DNA of 64,000 nt from Aldrovandia affinis (lineage: Eukaryota > Chordata > Actinopteri > Notacanthiformes > Halosauridae), in the NCBI GenBank assembly GCA_029706075.1, contig JAINUG010000021.1, positions 2,429,318 to 2,493,317 of the forward strand. The letters run 5' to 3'. The translations under genes were made by a program, and so were the position numbers. Within the stretch, counting starts at the first letter, position 1. Every line of letters begins with the position of its first letter. The notes below the pieces were generated by a model, which saw only the letters and a list, made by a program, of their open reading frames with translations, was not told the origin of the DNA and searched no databases. Positions 1 through 12,814 of the stretch are shown here, in pieces.

Positions 1-1640
1 CCTGGAAATGGCAGATTTTTTTCTCCCAGTCCAGGTGCTCGACTAGCTATATATGGCTGTAACCATCGCATCAGTATAACATTATCAATATGACATCAAA
101 CAGTGCTTATTATGAAGTGTTTGACTAACTATCTATCAAATTGTTCAGGTGGTGGTGATTAGCAAAGTAAAATGGTAAATGTGTTCCAGCAGCTGCATTC
201 TCTCTGACATGTCTAGGATTAATTGCCCATCCAGGGAAGCATATTTTAACATGTAAAGTGACATTATCATGTTTTATCATTATTTCTAAAGTTCTAAACT
301 GACTCTAGATTTGTAAGATTTGATGAAAAACATTATTTTCCTCAGTTTTGCATGGGCTTTAATTAAAATGTTTCACATTATTTACTAATTTTAATGGAAT
401 CCTGCTGAGCTCTCTGCAATGCCCTGTTATGTAGAATACAAATAAACCCTTGTTGGAGTCTACATTGATTCATGGAACATGTTCTTTTGGACAAATTAGT
501 GTGGAGGATGAAACATTAATGTCAAGCTTTGCATTTATCAAAGAGAAACGCCAGGCAAAGAAAAACACCACATCATTCATTCCACAAACTTCACAGCTTG
601 TACAGCATAAGTGCTTAGTTATAAACATCCAAAAACGTGATTTACACAGAGTCAATGGGTGGCTCTCAAAATGGAATGCATGGTGTCCTTGAGGTTCCTG
701 ACCTGAAAAATTAGCAAAAAATAAGTTATTGTAATAATACATACCTGTACCCTTGTACAATGCAGCAGTGTGCATGTGCTACATGATTTGGCATGTGCAC
801 TTGTTATTACATCTCTGTGGATATGAGTTTCATTGGGGTTTTTATGGGGTGTTCTTGGGGCTGGGGGGTTGTCTCAGTTTAATTTGGGATAAGCCCTACA
901 AAGGAGGGGGATCGGAAAATGTTTAGGACTGCATTTTCGGGGATGAGTTTTCAGGGGAGACACTGCGAGAACAGGTTAACGTTTGTCTTTAGAGAGACAC
1001 ACTAAAAGTTTCACAAAGAGTCACAAAGCAAAGCATTAAATATAAGGAGGTGATGTAATAAAATTCACACAGATTGATTAGGTGATACTCACGTTGTTAG
1101 CATTGCTTTCTATGTCACTAGAACATTCATGGGAACTTATAAACTGAACATATTTGTGGTAGCACATGGTCTACATATTACAACTCCTCACAATTTGTAT
1201 TTAACTTAAATCAATGTTACCTTAATTTCACAAATCCCAGTTCCATGACAGTTGCAAGTTGTCACTTGCAACTGCAAGCTATCACTTGCAACTTGCAGCT
1301 GTCACAGTGAGGCTTCCATGTATGGCCACTTTAGGGTTTGCATCCATAGCTGTAATCAATACGTAACATAAACACAATAAGCCCAAAAAACGAAATGGTG
1401 CTTTGATATTTGGTGGTGGATTGTGAAAAATGACATCGGTAGAACGAATGGTTAGCTATATCCACAGACTCGACAGCGGGGAAATGTTTTATTTATTGTG
1501 AGAAATCATTCATTTTCATACAATACGGATCTCTTCCATCATATTTTACGATCCTTAGTTTATATCTCTCTCTAACATTGGCTTCTAAACTGTTTACATA
1601 AACCAAGTACTGTTTGTTGCCTCCTTCCATAATAGTCCTG
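1..1640. other. Gene-free stretch
   Basis: No exon, RNA gene or recognisable transposable element was found. Open reading frames are short and have no recognisable protein character. The only structure noted is a short palindromic repeat at 1,247-1,315, listed separately. Confidence 0.6.
1247..1315. repeat. Short compound direct and inverted repeat
   Basis: The block is built from variants of CACTTGCAACT and its complement. The outer ends GACAGTTGCAAGTTG and CAACTTGCAGCTGTC are near-perfect inverted copies, and two CACTTGCAACT units repeat directly at about 21-base spacing. It could fold into a cruciform or hairpin. No function is apparent. Confidence 0.7.
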
Positions 1641-1745
1641 AAACCGACAGTGACATGCAGTGGAGCACCGCCTTTTCTGAGCCGGAACCCGCCAAGCCAT
1701 CACCGTAACTCCGATATGCACACAGGGCCACTCCTATACACAGCA
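1640..1745 (-). repeat. Relic of the tRNA-derived SINE, middle part
   Basis: The stretch with CCGTAACTCCG, then GCCACTCCT and an ACAGCAAGCTT-like end, aligns by eye with the body of the better preserved minus-strand SINE near 29,150-29,225. That copy shows CCGTAACTCCGG, GCCACTCCTGTG and GCAGCGAACAG in the same order. Both the tRNA head and the 3' tail are missing, so this is an old fragment. Confidence 0.5.
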
Positions 1746-1749
1746 AGCT

Positions 1750-4670
1750 TATATAGGCTATATTTGGGAGATACATTTTGATATACAATTGGGAGAAGAA
1801 AGATGAGTGTGATCTTGGAAATTTGGGCATATTTATTTATCTCTGACCATGGCTGCCAAAGGCCAGGTAAAACATGTAGTAAATATGGCTGAAAATTGAA
1901 TGGCCCAACTGCCATAAGGTTGATGGAAAATGGCCATTGGGATGCTGAGGGCAAAAATGTCCTAGCCAGGGTCTCTTAATACTTTATTGTGCATTTTTGA
2001 CAATATAGTATCAGGAGCAAATGTGAGCTGCCCTCATGTATAACATTGATTGAGGGCACATCTCCTGTAAGTAACATCTATTTGTGACCGACCATGACCA
2101 AAGCTTGGAGCTGTACAATATGCTCTGGCCAAAACATTGCATCATTGCCAGGGGTGTGTCCAGGGAGGGGCCTGGGGTGGCACCAGAAATGTACCATGTG
2201 CACACTTAATGCTGTAGACAGTACTACTCTGCCTAATAGAGACAGTCATGGAAATACATTACAGGTTTCTGTAGAAAGTAGGCAAAGTTTCTGTTTAGTA
2301 ACCTATGTTTATTGAGCTAGTTGTTTTTGACCCTCTGCCACAATATTAACTTAATCTTTGTTCAGAAGACTACTCTTGGTTTGTTTGATATTATAACCAA
2401 CAATATGAATTGGGATAATTGGCTTACTTGGTTTGTTCTAAATTTTGAATAACTTTTTCTGAAAGATTCATTTTTTACTAAGGCCATATATTACGGAATA
2501 TTATAGGTTCAATTGTTACTGAAATTAACAAAAACATTGCACGTAAGATACAAAAAAGTCAGACTTGGTTAAATGAATAATTCAAAGCTGAAGACAAAGT
2601 TCATCGCAGGTAGACTCTCATGGTAGAATCTAGTCTCATGTGTGACCTACATTAGTTTGGCAGTTACTGAATTGAACAAAAATATTTGAGTGAGAAAAGA
2701 GACACAAAACAGAAGAAATTAATCAGGTACTCAGTCAAAACTGTGATTCTGCAGGGCTCTTTGAATTGTTGTTGATAAAACAAACTTGATGTAATATGAT
2801 GTGAAATATATTGCACAGTTACACTCAATTTTATTTCTACTTCATGTGGTTATTAATTCTGCTCTGAGAATGGTTTAGCTCAGGAGAGGTGCTTTTCACT
2901 GCAATCTCTGTAATAAAGTGTCGATTTTCTTATTCCAGATTTTTTGGGAAGCTGGCTAGAGTATCTGTGTTCTCTATGTGCTACTGCCTATGTGCTATCT
3001 GTGAGTTTACTCTCAGATAATTAACTGCTGTATACGAAGCCTCACATAATTAGCTTCATTATTCATCTGCTAAGGAAATTCATATTTTCTATTTTGGCAT
3101 GACTGCCTTGTCATCATCTTTCAGAGCAGAACTATATTAGTTGTTTTTTTTACATTTCGCGTTGTAAGATTGACCCTTGGCATAGTGTCTGTAGACAATT
3201 GATTTTAATGATGTTGGCATTTCTGTCCCTGATTTCAAATTCTATTATATTTGTTTGTGCGAAAAACAAACTGCTGTTGCACCTCTCCAAGAGCTTATCA
3301 ACCAAGTATGTAATTGCTCAACATGAAGCAAAAGGGAGTCAAAGGGGAATGCCCATCATTTTTGTTTTTCCTCTGAGAATTTACAACGCTGTCAATATGT
3401 TTTGATGTTTTTTGCGGTATAATATGATTTTCAAACCATTCTGGTGTGTTTTGGCTTTTGTCCACCTCGGTTGTATCAAAACAAGAGCTGCCGAGAGGCT
3501 TTGATGTGCTTTTGGGCTGTGGAAAATGCATTTCACAAGAGATAAACTCTCCTGGGGGGCATGCACCTGCCTCAAGGTGCTCCTTGAGAAGGGCACATCT
3601 TAGAACCACTGAATGTTGGGTGGCTCAGATGAACCCTGATTCAGGTTATTCCCCTGGAAGATTAAGATGCCTGCTGGGCTTGATGGAGCAGAAGGAGAAG
3701 CGAATGGAGTGTTGGGGGACATGCTCACCTCTGCCTGGCTTGTTTATTTCACACATTTCTCAAATCTCTTTTCACCATCTCAAACCGATGAGGCCAGCCT
3801 GACCATCACTGAAAGAGTTTGGGTAAAAATGAATAAATAATATTCAAATGCAAAATTGGAAATCAACATACATTTTTACAGCAGCAGGGAACCAGCTGAA
3901 TCCCTATGTCTCACTGATAATGATAATGTCACCCTCACTGTTTTGAAGCTTTCTTGTACCAAAGGTCACAGTGAGAAATATTATTATATTGACCTTGATG
4001 TGACTAAAGTCTTAAGTATGCAAAATTAACTTAATCAGAATTAATTTAAGTTCAATGAGCAAGTATATAAGTCCTTATCTGCATTGTGTGTATTAGATTT
4101 AACAACTATTAGAGTATTAGCTTTGCAACTTACAGTAATTAGATCTAATAATGCAGATTTGTCCATGTCCAACATTAGAATGTGCCAAGCTAGATTCTCT
4201 CCAGCCTGGCCTCTCTTGAAATGCTTTCCAAATCTTCTAAGCCTGTGCTGCATAACAGACCTTTCCCTGTACACCTATTCAAAGCTACACTTCTTTTCTT
4301 TCCCAACTACTTGATGTTGATTTCAGTCCGCATACCTTTCAAGACTGTGACACTGCTGGACCTCGAATTCTTATACACTCTCTTTTCTTCCTCCACCCAT
4401 GTCTGTGCCCTTCTGGCCAGCTGTTTGCCTCTCCCACCACCCATTCTCACCTATGACCACAAAGTTGCTTAATGAGTTAATAACCTCTTCCTAGTGTCAG
4501 AGTTACTTCCCACTTTCCATAGTCTTCTGAAAACCCCCTATTTAGATTGCACTGCCCTGAATCTGTATAATTGAACTGAGACTTTGAGACTGCATTTGTA
4601 TCAGCACTTTTTTATGAACCGTCTGGTGGTGGGTTTGATGTACTATATAATATTTGCAGTAGAATTAGCA
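1750..4670. other. Gene-free stretch
   Basis: No recognisable gene. The AT-rich segment around 2,990-3,140 has several TAATTA and ATTA motifs and no repeat signature, so it could be conserved non-coding DNA. This is inference from appearance only. Confidence 0.5.
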
Positions 4671-4674
4671 TTAG

Positions 4675-4945
4675 CCTCTCACATGGTCCAGTGGTAAGAG
4701 CATTCAGCGCTAGCCACGGCGACCAGGGTTTGATTCCACTGGTTTCAGCTCTGGCCGGGGTGGCAATTGACTGTCTGCCCCTGGGGGGAGGGATGAAAGC
4801 CGTAGGAAAAACTTGTTGCATATATGAGTGGTCCTGTGCATCAGTGACAAACTTTGGCTTAGGTGGGAAAGGTCATAACCTCCACAGGTCCCTGTCAATT
4901 CACTGATACCCATTGGCCCGAGATCACCAAACATTGAACTACAGC
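4675..4945 (+). repeat. tRNA-derived SINE, plus orientation
   Basis: The head carries a polymerase III A box TGGTCCAGTGG at 4,684-4,694 and a B box GGTTTGATTCC at 4,727-4,737. The G-rich body common to the family follows (TGTCTGCCCCTGGGGGGAGG). The A box is identical to that in the copy at 23,655. The 3' part differs from the other copies, suggesting a subfamily or decay. It is probably inactive. Confidence 0.8.
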
Positions 4946-4949
4946 AATG

Positions 4950-5685
4950 TTTGGTGAGAGCTGGCTAATTTTAAACATTCAATTGATCAAGGTGACATTT
5001 GTATAAAAATAAAGCAGGTTGATATTCAGTTACATTTATTGACCATGTTTCAGGATATTACTTCAGGAGTGTTAACAACAATTTAGAGCCCCTTTCTTCA
5101 GCTGGCTATGCATTTGAATGCACTGTATTCAAATGAGCTCAGTAATTCTTCAGCTTATGTGAAGCAATATTACAGGATTCCACAGAGCACAGAGATAGTT
5201 GAAATAAAGCATAACCTGAATGCTGCAAGGTTTACAATGCAAAGGTCCGCTTTAGGTACTTTATGTGAAAAACAACCACCCCCTTCCACCATGCCAGTTA
5301 TGGGCCAGGGATGCAGCTGGTTAGATCTCTGGTTAGATCCTAGTATAGAGATCATATGGTAAACAATAATAGAATGATATGACAACTCAAAATCATGTGT
5401 GGTGCTAATATATTACGTGGTATGGGTATGGTATGCATAACTATGGTACAGAAAATGGTGATAAAGTGTAGATTATAGTGGATAGTGGTATTGTGAAATA
5501 GACAGTGGGAAAAGGCTTTTGAATGGACCAGCACAAGAACTTGTAAATCTTTCATGGAACATAATATATTAAATAAACAAATAGCTTTTTTTTTAAATAA
5601 CAATATTTCCTGGAGGAAATTTCTATTAAAAAATGGGAATTATTAAGAGATTACAATTCTACGTCATTTAGGGGATCCCTTTCGG
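4950..5685. other. Gene-free stretch
   Basis: AT-rich DNA with no recognisable gene or repeat. Confidence 0.5.
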
Positions 5686-5689
5686 AGCA

Positions 5690-6290
5690 TTTAGCTGAAG
5701 CACTGGTTCTTCTTCCAACTATGCAACCCAAAAAATCCAATCCTGACCTGCTAGTGGAGACCATAGCCAAAAGTCTCGCAGGGTGACACATATTTGGCCA
5801 TAGCTTCACCCAGAGAGTTTGGGATTCAGTCAGCAGGGTGTGGATTTGGTTATTACTTGGATGGGGGACCTCCTGGGAGAACTAAGATGCTACTGTAAAT
5901 GGTGTTGGTGGGCCAGTAGGGGGCAGTCTTCTCCAAACTAAATACAAAACAATCCCAATGCCCCAATTCAGTGATGGGGACACATCTTAAAGGGTGGGAG
6001 GTTCCCCAGGATGTCCTGGTCAAGTTCCCAACATGGCTCTTTCAATCTTCCAACTAATCATCCAGCAGTTTACTTGGCTCAATAATTCCCTCCCTCTCCA
6101 CCTCAGCTGATGTGTGGTGAGAGTTCTGGTGCAAAATGACTGCCGTGCATCACCCAGGTGGGTGCTACACATTGGTGGTGGTTGAAGTGAGTTTAAGCCT
6201 TCATTGTAAAGCTCTTTGGGTTTCTTCAGGCGTTATGTATGTATACAATGTTCTATCCCGAATTGGGGAATAAAGAAAAATGTGTGTACA
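5690..6290 (+). repeat. 5S rRNA-derived SINE (SINE3/DeuSINE-like)
   Basis: Positions about 5,783-5,897 resemble 5S rRNA: TTTGGCCATA near the start, then TACTTGGATGGGGGACC, then a CCTGGGAGAAC stretch, in 5S order. Downstream are the features of the common teleost element: CAGCTGATGTGTGGTGAG, GGTGCTACACATTGGTGG, a GTAAAGCTCTTTGGGT box and an AATAAAGAAAAA end. The copy is nearly full length but diverged. It is a transposed SINE, not a 5S gene, because the 5S part is degraded and fused to a SINE tail. Confidence 0.85.
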
Positions 6291-6294
6291 AAGT

Positions 6295-8665
6295 CATTTA
6301 AAACATTTGTAGCTGTTATACATTGATATTATGTTGTGGACAATTCATTTTTTTGTTTGGGTATTTTATGAAAATTTGAGGAATTAGCATTTTTCTCAGC
6401 TATATACTGTAGCTGCAGAGAGTAATTGTTTGGTGCCTGGTCGCTCTGAAATCACACTAATCATGTTCGAACTCTCAACTCGGGAAAGTACAATTTATTG
6501 GAACAGTTATCTTCTCATTCCAGATCTATTTTCAAAGAGGGTTATAAATACTTAATAAGCTGATTAATGTAGTTTCCTATTAGAAACCTTTTATGGGAGA
6601 GCTAACAGATGATTGTGACTTCCCTTATAATGATACTTGCAATACTCAATCACTGCAGGGATCCAAACAGAATCAAAATAATTATCTCTGCACATAAATC
6701 TCAAATTAAAAATCAAATGTGGTTATTTCAATGATGGTAGTTTGGTATTGAATGAAGCCAGTTACAAACATTCAAATAAGCTTGTGATAAGTAAATACAT
6801 TCATTAGCAGTTATTGATGGTTAAGAACCAATTTTATTGTTTGTCTATATGTTTGACATTTGTATTCATTTGTGTTATTGTATAAAATACCAAAAAGAAA
6901 AAAATTATTAGATAGATAGTTCCTACACCATTCCTATTCCTACACTATTCAATATTTCACCCTTTCTGAGAGAACCATTTTTCATATCTGTGCTTTATGT
7001 CTCAAACAATGAAAGCATACATATAGGAGGAGAAGAATACTCTGTGGAATATATGTCATGACTGTGATACCATTTGTACACAAAATGTCATCTGCCAGTT
7101 TCAGGACTAGCTTGCTGTTGTAAAGAAAGAATGGCGTACTAAATTGTTTCAGGGAATAATATAGGATCATTATCATGTTCCTTTGTCCCAGGAGGTCCTA
7201 CCGTATGTTCCAATCTCCAGAAGACTATTGTGAAAATCTTTATTTTAAGGTGATAAACACTTCAAACTTAATAATGACACACTCATTAATTCTCTCAATA
7301 ATTGACCCTCATTGGAATTAAAAAACAACCTTCATGCATTTGTCACATTATAAAGTTAGAGCTTTTAGAGCTTTCTCCATTTCTGTTGAAATGCAGTATA
7401 TGTAGAACTGTGAACCAGACATTGCAGTCTATTGAATCTATCTGTATGATCTGTCTATCAACACTGTAATATCAGTAAATGTAAGTAAGTGGGAGTCTCC
7501 AATTTGTTAAAGAAAGGAAAGTCAGCTTCATGTGAGTAAAAAGTCACTATCCCCTGGATTTGCAATTGTGCATTTGTTGTTAATGCCACATATCCCATTC
7601 TGCATCACTAATATTTTGGAAGTACATGTGGTGGCCAAAGACCAACAGTGACACCTGGAGTTGCACTACACATCTCCCACAACATCCCAATGTTATGGCC
7701 GATGTGCCCTTGTTTATCTACAGTACTACATGCAAAATATTTCCACCAAAAGACACCAAATGCTTGAAAACTCATCCCTAAGAAAATTGTTCAAGCTGGT
7801 TAACCCTCTCGGTAACCTTTCCTTGCATTACACTTTATTCATAATTTATGTCTATGTTAATTTATACTATGCCCAGTGGAATAAAGTCTTGTCCATTTTG
7901 TCCGATGTTGGATTGCTTTGAATCTGTAATAGGCGAAACTTGCAAATACTATGCTGTCAGTTTAATTTGCAGGAATGGATTCTCCTGGGTTAACAGTGTG
8001 CATAATGTTTTTAGAACTTCAGGGCATTCTCCACTGAAACGTGAAGTCACCGAACAGCAAACAGACCCAGATTGCACACGCGAATGTCTGTGTGGCGAGG
8101 GTTAATGCAGGGCCAGACTCCAATAATGGAAAAATGGGCAAGTTGGCCTAGTATTGGAGAGGGCTTTCTGAGTGACACTAATAGCAGCTGGCACCATTCA
8201 TTCAGCTGTGTGAATTGATTCACAGCTGCTTCAAAAGTGTTATTACGGATTGCTTGCTGTCAGTGTCAGGCAGGGTAGACGAGTTCATATTGTTGATGTC
8301 AGCGGTATTGGCGTGAGTGGGACAGAAGCTGTTGACATCTCCTGTGGGAAATGGCAGTAATGTGAGGGGTCCTAACACAGCAAGCCACCAGTGCCTATCA
8401 AAACACACTGCCTCGTCACATCATCTTTTTATTCTGTGGGCTACTGAGCAAGTTTTGGGAAGATATATTCACGCTAGTCTTACAATGTCAGGTGATCCCA
8501 GCGAGATACCATGATAGTTCGGCATAAGTACACAAGCCTAAATTTAACTTTTACATGCTTGCCATAGAGTGGAGTGCAGAGAGAGTATTTTTACCATGTT
8601 TTTCTGCACAAATATTTTGATAATATTTGATGTGATTAAAAGGGAAAGCATTGTTTAATGATTTT
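6295..8665. other. Gene-free stretch
   Basis: No recognisable gene. Around 7,990-8,420 the base composition is more even. A CAGCTGTG at 8,203-8,210 and its complement CACAGCTG at 8,221-8,228 form a small inverted E-box pair. A regulatory role would be a guess. Confidence 0.5.
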
Positions 8666-8668
8666 ACT

Positions 8669-8943
8669 GAAAATTAAGGAATGTACACCCATGTTTGATG
8701 AGGTTCTGACTAACGGCACATACTTAAACAAAAGAAAATAAAGTTTCACACTCCTCTAGCCTAACTGTGTATTTTATTTTATTTATAATGTTTCAACATT
8801 ACATGTCTTCATCAGGGTACGATGAGGATAATGCAATGTTGAAATATTAGTAAAATACAATACAGTTAGACTGGCGTAGTGTCTGACTTTTGATGTGCCA
8901 TTAGTCAGAACCTCATCAAACGTGTGTACATTCCTTAATTTTC
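8669..8943. mobile_element. Foldback (palindromic) MITE, 275 bp
   Basis: The two halves are inverted copies of one another. GAAAATTAAGGAATGTACAC opens the left arm, and its complement closes the right arm at 8,924-8,943. The inner parts GATGAGGTTCTGACTAA and TTAGTCAGAACCTCATC also pair, as do CTAACTGT and ACAGTTAG. The centre, with TTCATCAGGGTACGATGA, forms the loop. There is no coding capacity, and I did not find a convincing target-site duplication. Confidence 0.85.
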
Positions 8944-8949
8944 CTTAAT

Positions 8950-10745
8950 AAGTTTGATTATTGCTTTTAGGATTGGTTTCAGATACAGAATCTTTTCTCT
9001 TTGACTTGAACAATGGTGTCAAGGCAGCCATTTTTGTGAGTTTTTCCAGAAATAATCATAATTGAAAAAAATATTAGAACCACCCTGAGAAATACCTGAA
9101 AGTTCAGTTCAAATTATGATGGATTCATGTAATCATTATTGTGACTGTCGATCACAACAATGATGTAACACAATAGTTACAAAGCAAGGCAATTGGACAT
9201 GTCAGTTTTCAAAGATTTGCTTTGATAACGCCAGTGCGTTTAATATAAGATTGAGAGGTCGGATAATATTGGGGGGAAATTACCTCCCATCCCCCCAAAA
9301 ACCTACATCTATGTCTGGGTTTAAAAATATATTAGACAAATTCCTGATACCCTGAGAATGTTATAAAAAATGGCACAGGTGTTGAAGTTTATTCATTTGG
9401 GGCTCTCGATTTTCATCGCCGTGCATGCAGTGTGCTGTGCACCTGCTGTTGCATTATCTAAGCCAGTTCTCATCCCAATGCACCATACAATGATGTTTGA
9501 AAGCTAAACATTTCAACTAGACAATTCAAGTTTCATTTCAATCTGATGACCTAAGAGATTGCCACAGACAGCAAATTATTTGAGACACTTAAATGAGGCT
9601 CATACTTTTAACTTAATTGCCCAAATCCTAATGAATCTCTTCTTTATCCAAGTAGCCTGAAGGTACATTTGTGTCTATTGGGCTCAGGACTATGTAAAAA
9701 ATGGTAACTCTTAACTTTTATGCATTTGATATGTTCTTGACTTCAAGCAATACACACAATCAGACAATGGTGGATGGTTTGAAGTCAATAGGAAAAGGCA
9801 GACAACCAACCATTATTGACAAAGAGAACCAAATAATAGCTGTCTGGGACCACCATGGGTTTTATGTAATTTAAGCCTCCATTCATACAACACCCTCACT
9901 CTAGTTTACTCGGTAGCTTTTAGCAAGACTGGGTAATTTATCCAGCCACTGAAATAAAATGTATGAAAATTGATCCCTGCGCCATGAAGGCTGAAATTGG
10001 GACTTAAGCAATGCCTGTATTTTTGTATTTCCATTTAGTTTTGAGTTTAAGGATAGATAATTAATGGAACCATTAGGTGTCACCTACTGTTGACAGGCAT
10101 TACTGCTTGGCAATGTGTCAAATAAACCCATGATTAAAGCCATCAGTTCAAAAAAATCTATAAGCATATTAGCTACACTACATAGCCAGATATGTTTTGC
10201 AGTGGCACTACTATAGTTGGCTATTTTCAAATTCAGCGGCAAGTCATTTTTTTCCCTCAGGACAATTTAATTGAATATGTCAAGCTTTATGGGATAGTTG
10301 TAAGCCAAAGTTGTAAGTTTTCAAGCAATAAAGATTTCCACTACCAGTCACAGTAGGCTACTTCTACTCTTAAGCAGCTAACTAGTCCCATTCGCATGTT
10401 CCAAGCTTATAATTCTTTCTCAGGCACAGGGGGGCGTATTGGCATTTGTGTACACTCAACAACAAATATATACATGAGTTTGGAGTGGAAGATTTCTCAA
10501 GTTACATAGCCCTAGTTGCACCTTCATTACAGTGAACCAACCAAAAATAAAACTTGATTAAATTTAGATTATTTGTGAATAAATTATAAATTGCCACCAG
10601 CACTTCCCTGACTAGAGTACAGTACATCTGAGGGGGGGGGGCTGGTATTCTTTATAAATATTTGGATTTAAAGCCAGTGGCACAGGACTTGTTAGGCATA
10701 TGTTTAAGCAGGAAATGCACAAGTGATACTCAAAATAAATCAACA
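8950..10745. other. Gene-free stretch
   Basis: No recognisable gene. There is a small G-run/C-run hairpin at 9,269-9,298 (TTGGGGGG and CCCCCCAA). Confidence 0.5.
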
Positions 10746-10748
10746 TTG

Positions 10749-10749
<1 letters not shown>

Positions 10750-10785
<36 letters not shown>
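10750..10785. repeat. (TG)n microsatellite
   Basis: About 18 uninterrupted TG units, followed by a GCATGCATGCATGTG stretch with further GTGT runs. The histidine/threonine-rich reading frame across it on the other strand is a repeat artefact. Confidence 0.95.
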
Positions 10786-10787
<2 letters not shown>

Positions 10788-10789
10788 GG

Positions 10790-12240
10790 GGCATGCATGC
10801 ATGTGTATGTGTGTCAGTGAGTATTTGTGCAGTGTGCAGTAAGTGTGTGGGTCTGAAAATGTACATGTAATGCTGTTGGTTGGGAAATTGTGGATTTTGA
10901 CTTTACAGATAATTCATAGGAAAGTTTTCCCAGTTTTCAGTAGTTTCAAGTTGAGTAAATTATAACCCTCGTATGATCATAGCTTGTGTGTTCCACTGGT
11001 TTCTAGAGACCTATGAAAAGAGCAATAGTCCACAGTCCAAACTCTCTCATTGGTAGTGTAATTAAAGTGTGCTTTTAATTATTTATCCACACATTGAGTG
11101 TTCTTTTTATTCAAAAACAGCTTTCAAGTTATACAAGCAATAACACATTTAAGTCAACTCAATTAAGCCAAGCTTACTTAAGGCAGGAATAGCAGGGGTT
11201 TTTACTCACATTGTAGGTTTGTTCATGTTGCCTCTCTATGCAATCTTGTAAAAATCCACCAACCACATTTTCCATGAGGAATACAAACCTAGTTGCATTC
11301 ACAGTATTAGTCAATTTCCTCCAAGATGTCATCTCAATTACTCATGACACACCCTCGACAATGAGCTTATGGTAAACAAGCTGAAGTAATGGATCATGAA
11401 ATAATGTCCAAATGAGAAATGTATGTCTTTTCATTTACATTTCTCCTTGTTGATCTATAGTTTCCAGCTTCCCTATTCTAGCTCCTTGTTTTTAAAAGGA
11501 CAAAGTGCTTTTTACATATCCTCTGTGCATCAATAATCAGGAAGCATGAATAAAACATTACAGAAAAATTATGTTCTGTCACCTCTTTTTATTTATTCTT
11601 CCCCTAAGGTACAGAGCACTCTTATTTTTCACACAAAACAATAACATATTATACATAGTATATGAACTCTATGACATTCAAATTGACAAAACGAATGCTA
11701 GAGCAATTGCTGTGGACAGTGGTATGTCTTTGCTCCCTTTCGCCAAGCATTTTAGGATAGAGGAAGGAGGGCTGCCTGCTTGTGTGAAATGTGAAGCTTG
11801 TGGGCACCAACACTGATTAGACCTGTACATTTTTCGACTAGCTATTTTTGCATTGTCACTGTACTGTCTGGCCAGTAAAGTACTAACAATGCTGAAATGC
11901 ATAATGCATGCAGGTCATTTTACTCTCTATTTGTTTGAGCATGTGTATTCAGTCTTATTCTTCTTGCCTCTGAACCTGAGAGCCTTTCTCATTAGCTGGC
12001 CACATTCATGTTTAATGAGATATGCAAATGATTTACAGTGCAACAGCACCCTCTGTTGTGCATTGTGGTTTGGTCCAGCTGCATTGAAAAAGGGAGTGGC
12101 ACTGGGCTGTGAGCCAGACTTAAGGTGAATTCATCTGTTATTTTAGGCTGTTCTGCATTACTCAATTGCAGTAGAACATTCATCATCAACACTCTGGAGC
12201 TGTGACTTCTTTCTCCTCATGGACCATCTGTTTCTCTCTC
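10790..12240. other. Gene-free stretch
   Basis: No gene or repeat was recognised. The frames here are short, and none combines an initiator context with protein-like composition. Confidence 0.5.
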
Positions 12241-12242
12241 GC

Positions 12243-12285
12243 CCACACACACACACACACACATACACACACACAGAGACACACT
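12243..12285. repeat. (CA)n microsatellite, imperfect
   Basis: CA units interrupted by an AT and by AGAG, beginning after CTCTCTCGCC. Confidence 0.95.
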
Positions 12286-12442
12286 GTCAGATATCTTTGA
12301 GAACTTTAGCATCACCTACCCCCCATGACATCATTTAAAAACAGACAAGATGGCAGGACAACATTCATGATTGGATAAATACAACAGTAGCGGAGTTAAT
12401 GTTCAGAAATTGGGCTAGTAGGTATGCCATCTGCCAAGTTAC

Positions 12443-12810
12443 GGGTTGGTGGGGCACACCCCATACCTACATTGCACCAAGAGTTTGGCACTTTTCTCCC
12501 ACAGAAATAACTACAATGGCCACAGACTCTCATTCCTTATAAACATTAAATACTATACCCTCTGACCTCATGTAAACACACAAAATTCAGATACAACACA
12601 CGGCCACACAATAAAGCCCCAAACCTGGGTTATTTTGCGATTCTTCCTTATATTCCCTATTTTATCTGAAAGTTCAGTTGTAGCGTGGCATCATTTTGAT
12701 ATCAATAATTTGGTAAGAGCGAATTTAGGAATTGTACTTTATTGATATACAGAGAGTATATGCTTTATATACTGTATGTAAGTAACTTTTTTTTGTTGAG
12801 ATATTACTTA
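12443..12810 (+). repeat. Unclassified dispersed repeat, copy 1
   Basis: Ordered blocks are shared with 25,452-25,645 and 26,548-26,690: CACCAAGAGTTTGGCACTTT, GTAAACACACA with AATTCAGA, CACACAATAAA, GGCATC plus TTGGTA, GAATTTAGGAATTGT, ACAGAGAGTATATGCTTT and TTTTTGTTGAGAT. This copy is uninterrupted, so it defines the order of the blocks. There is no coding capacity. The element class was not identified. Confidence 0.75.
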
Positions 12811-12814
12811 CTCC

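Noticed and set aside
5783-5897. A functional 5S rRNA gene
   Set aside because: The internal promoter region is diverged, there is no T-run terminator at the right place and a SINE3-type tail follows.
10612-10866. His/Thr-rich protein frame
   Set aside because: It is a translation of the (TG)n microsatellite.
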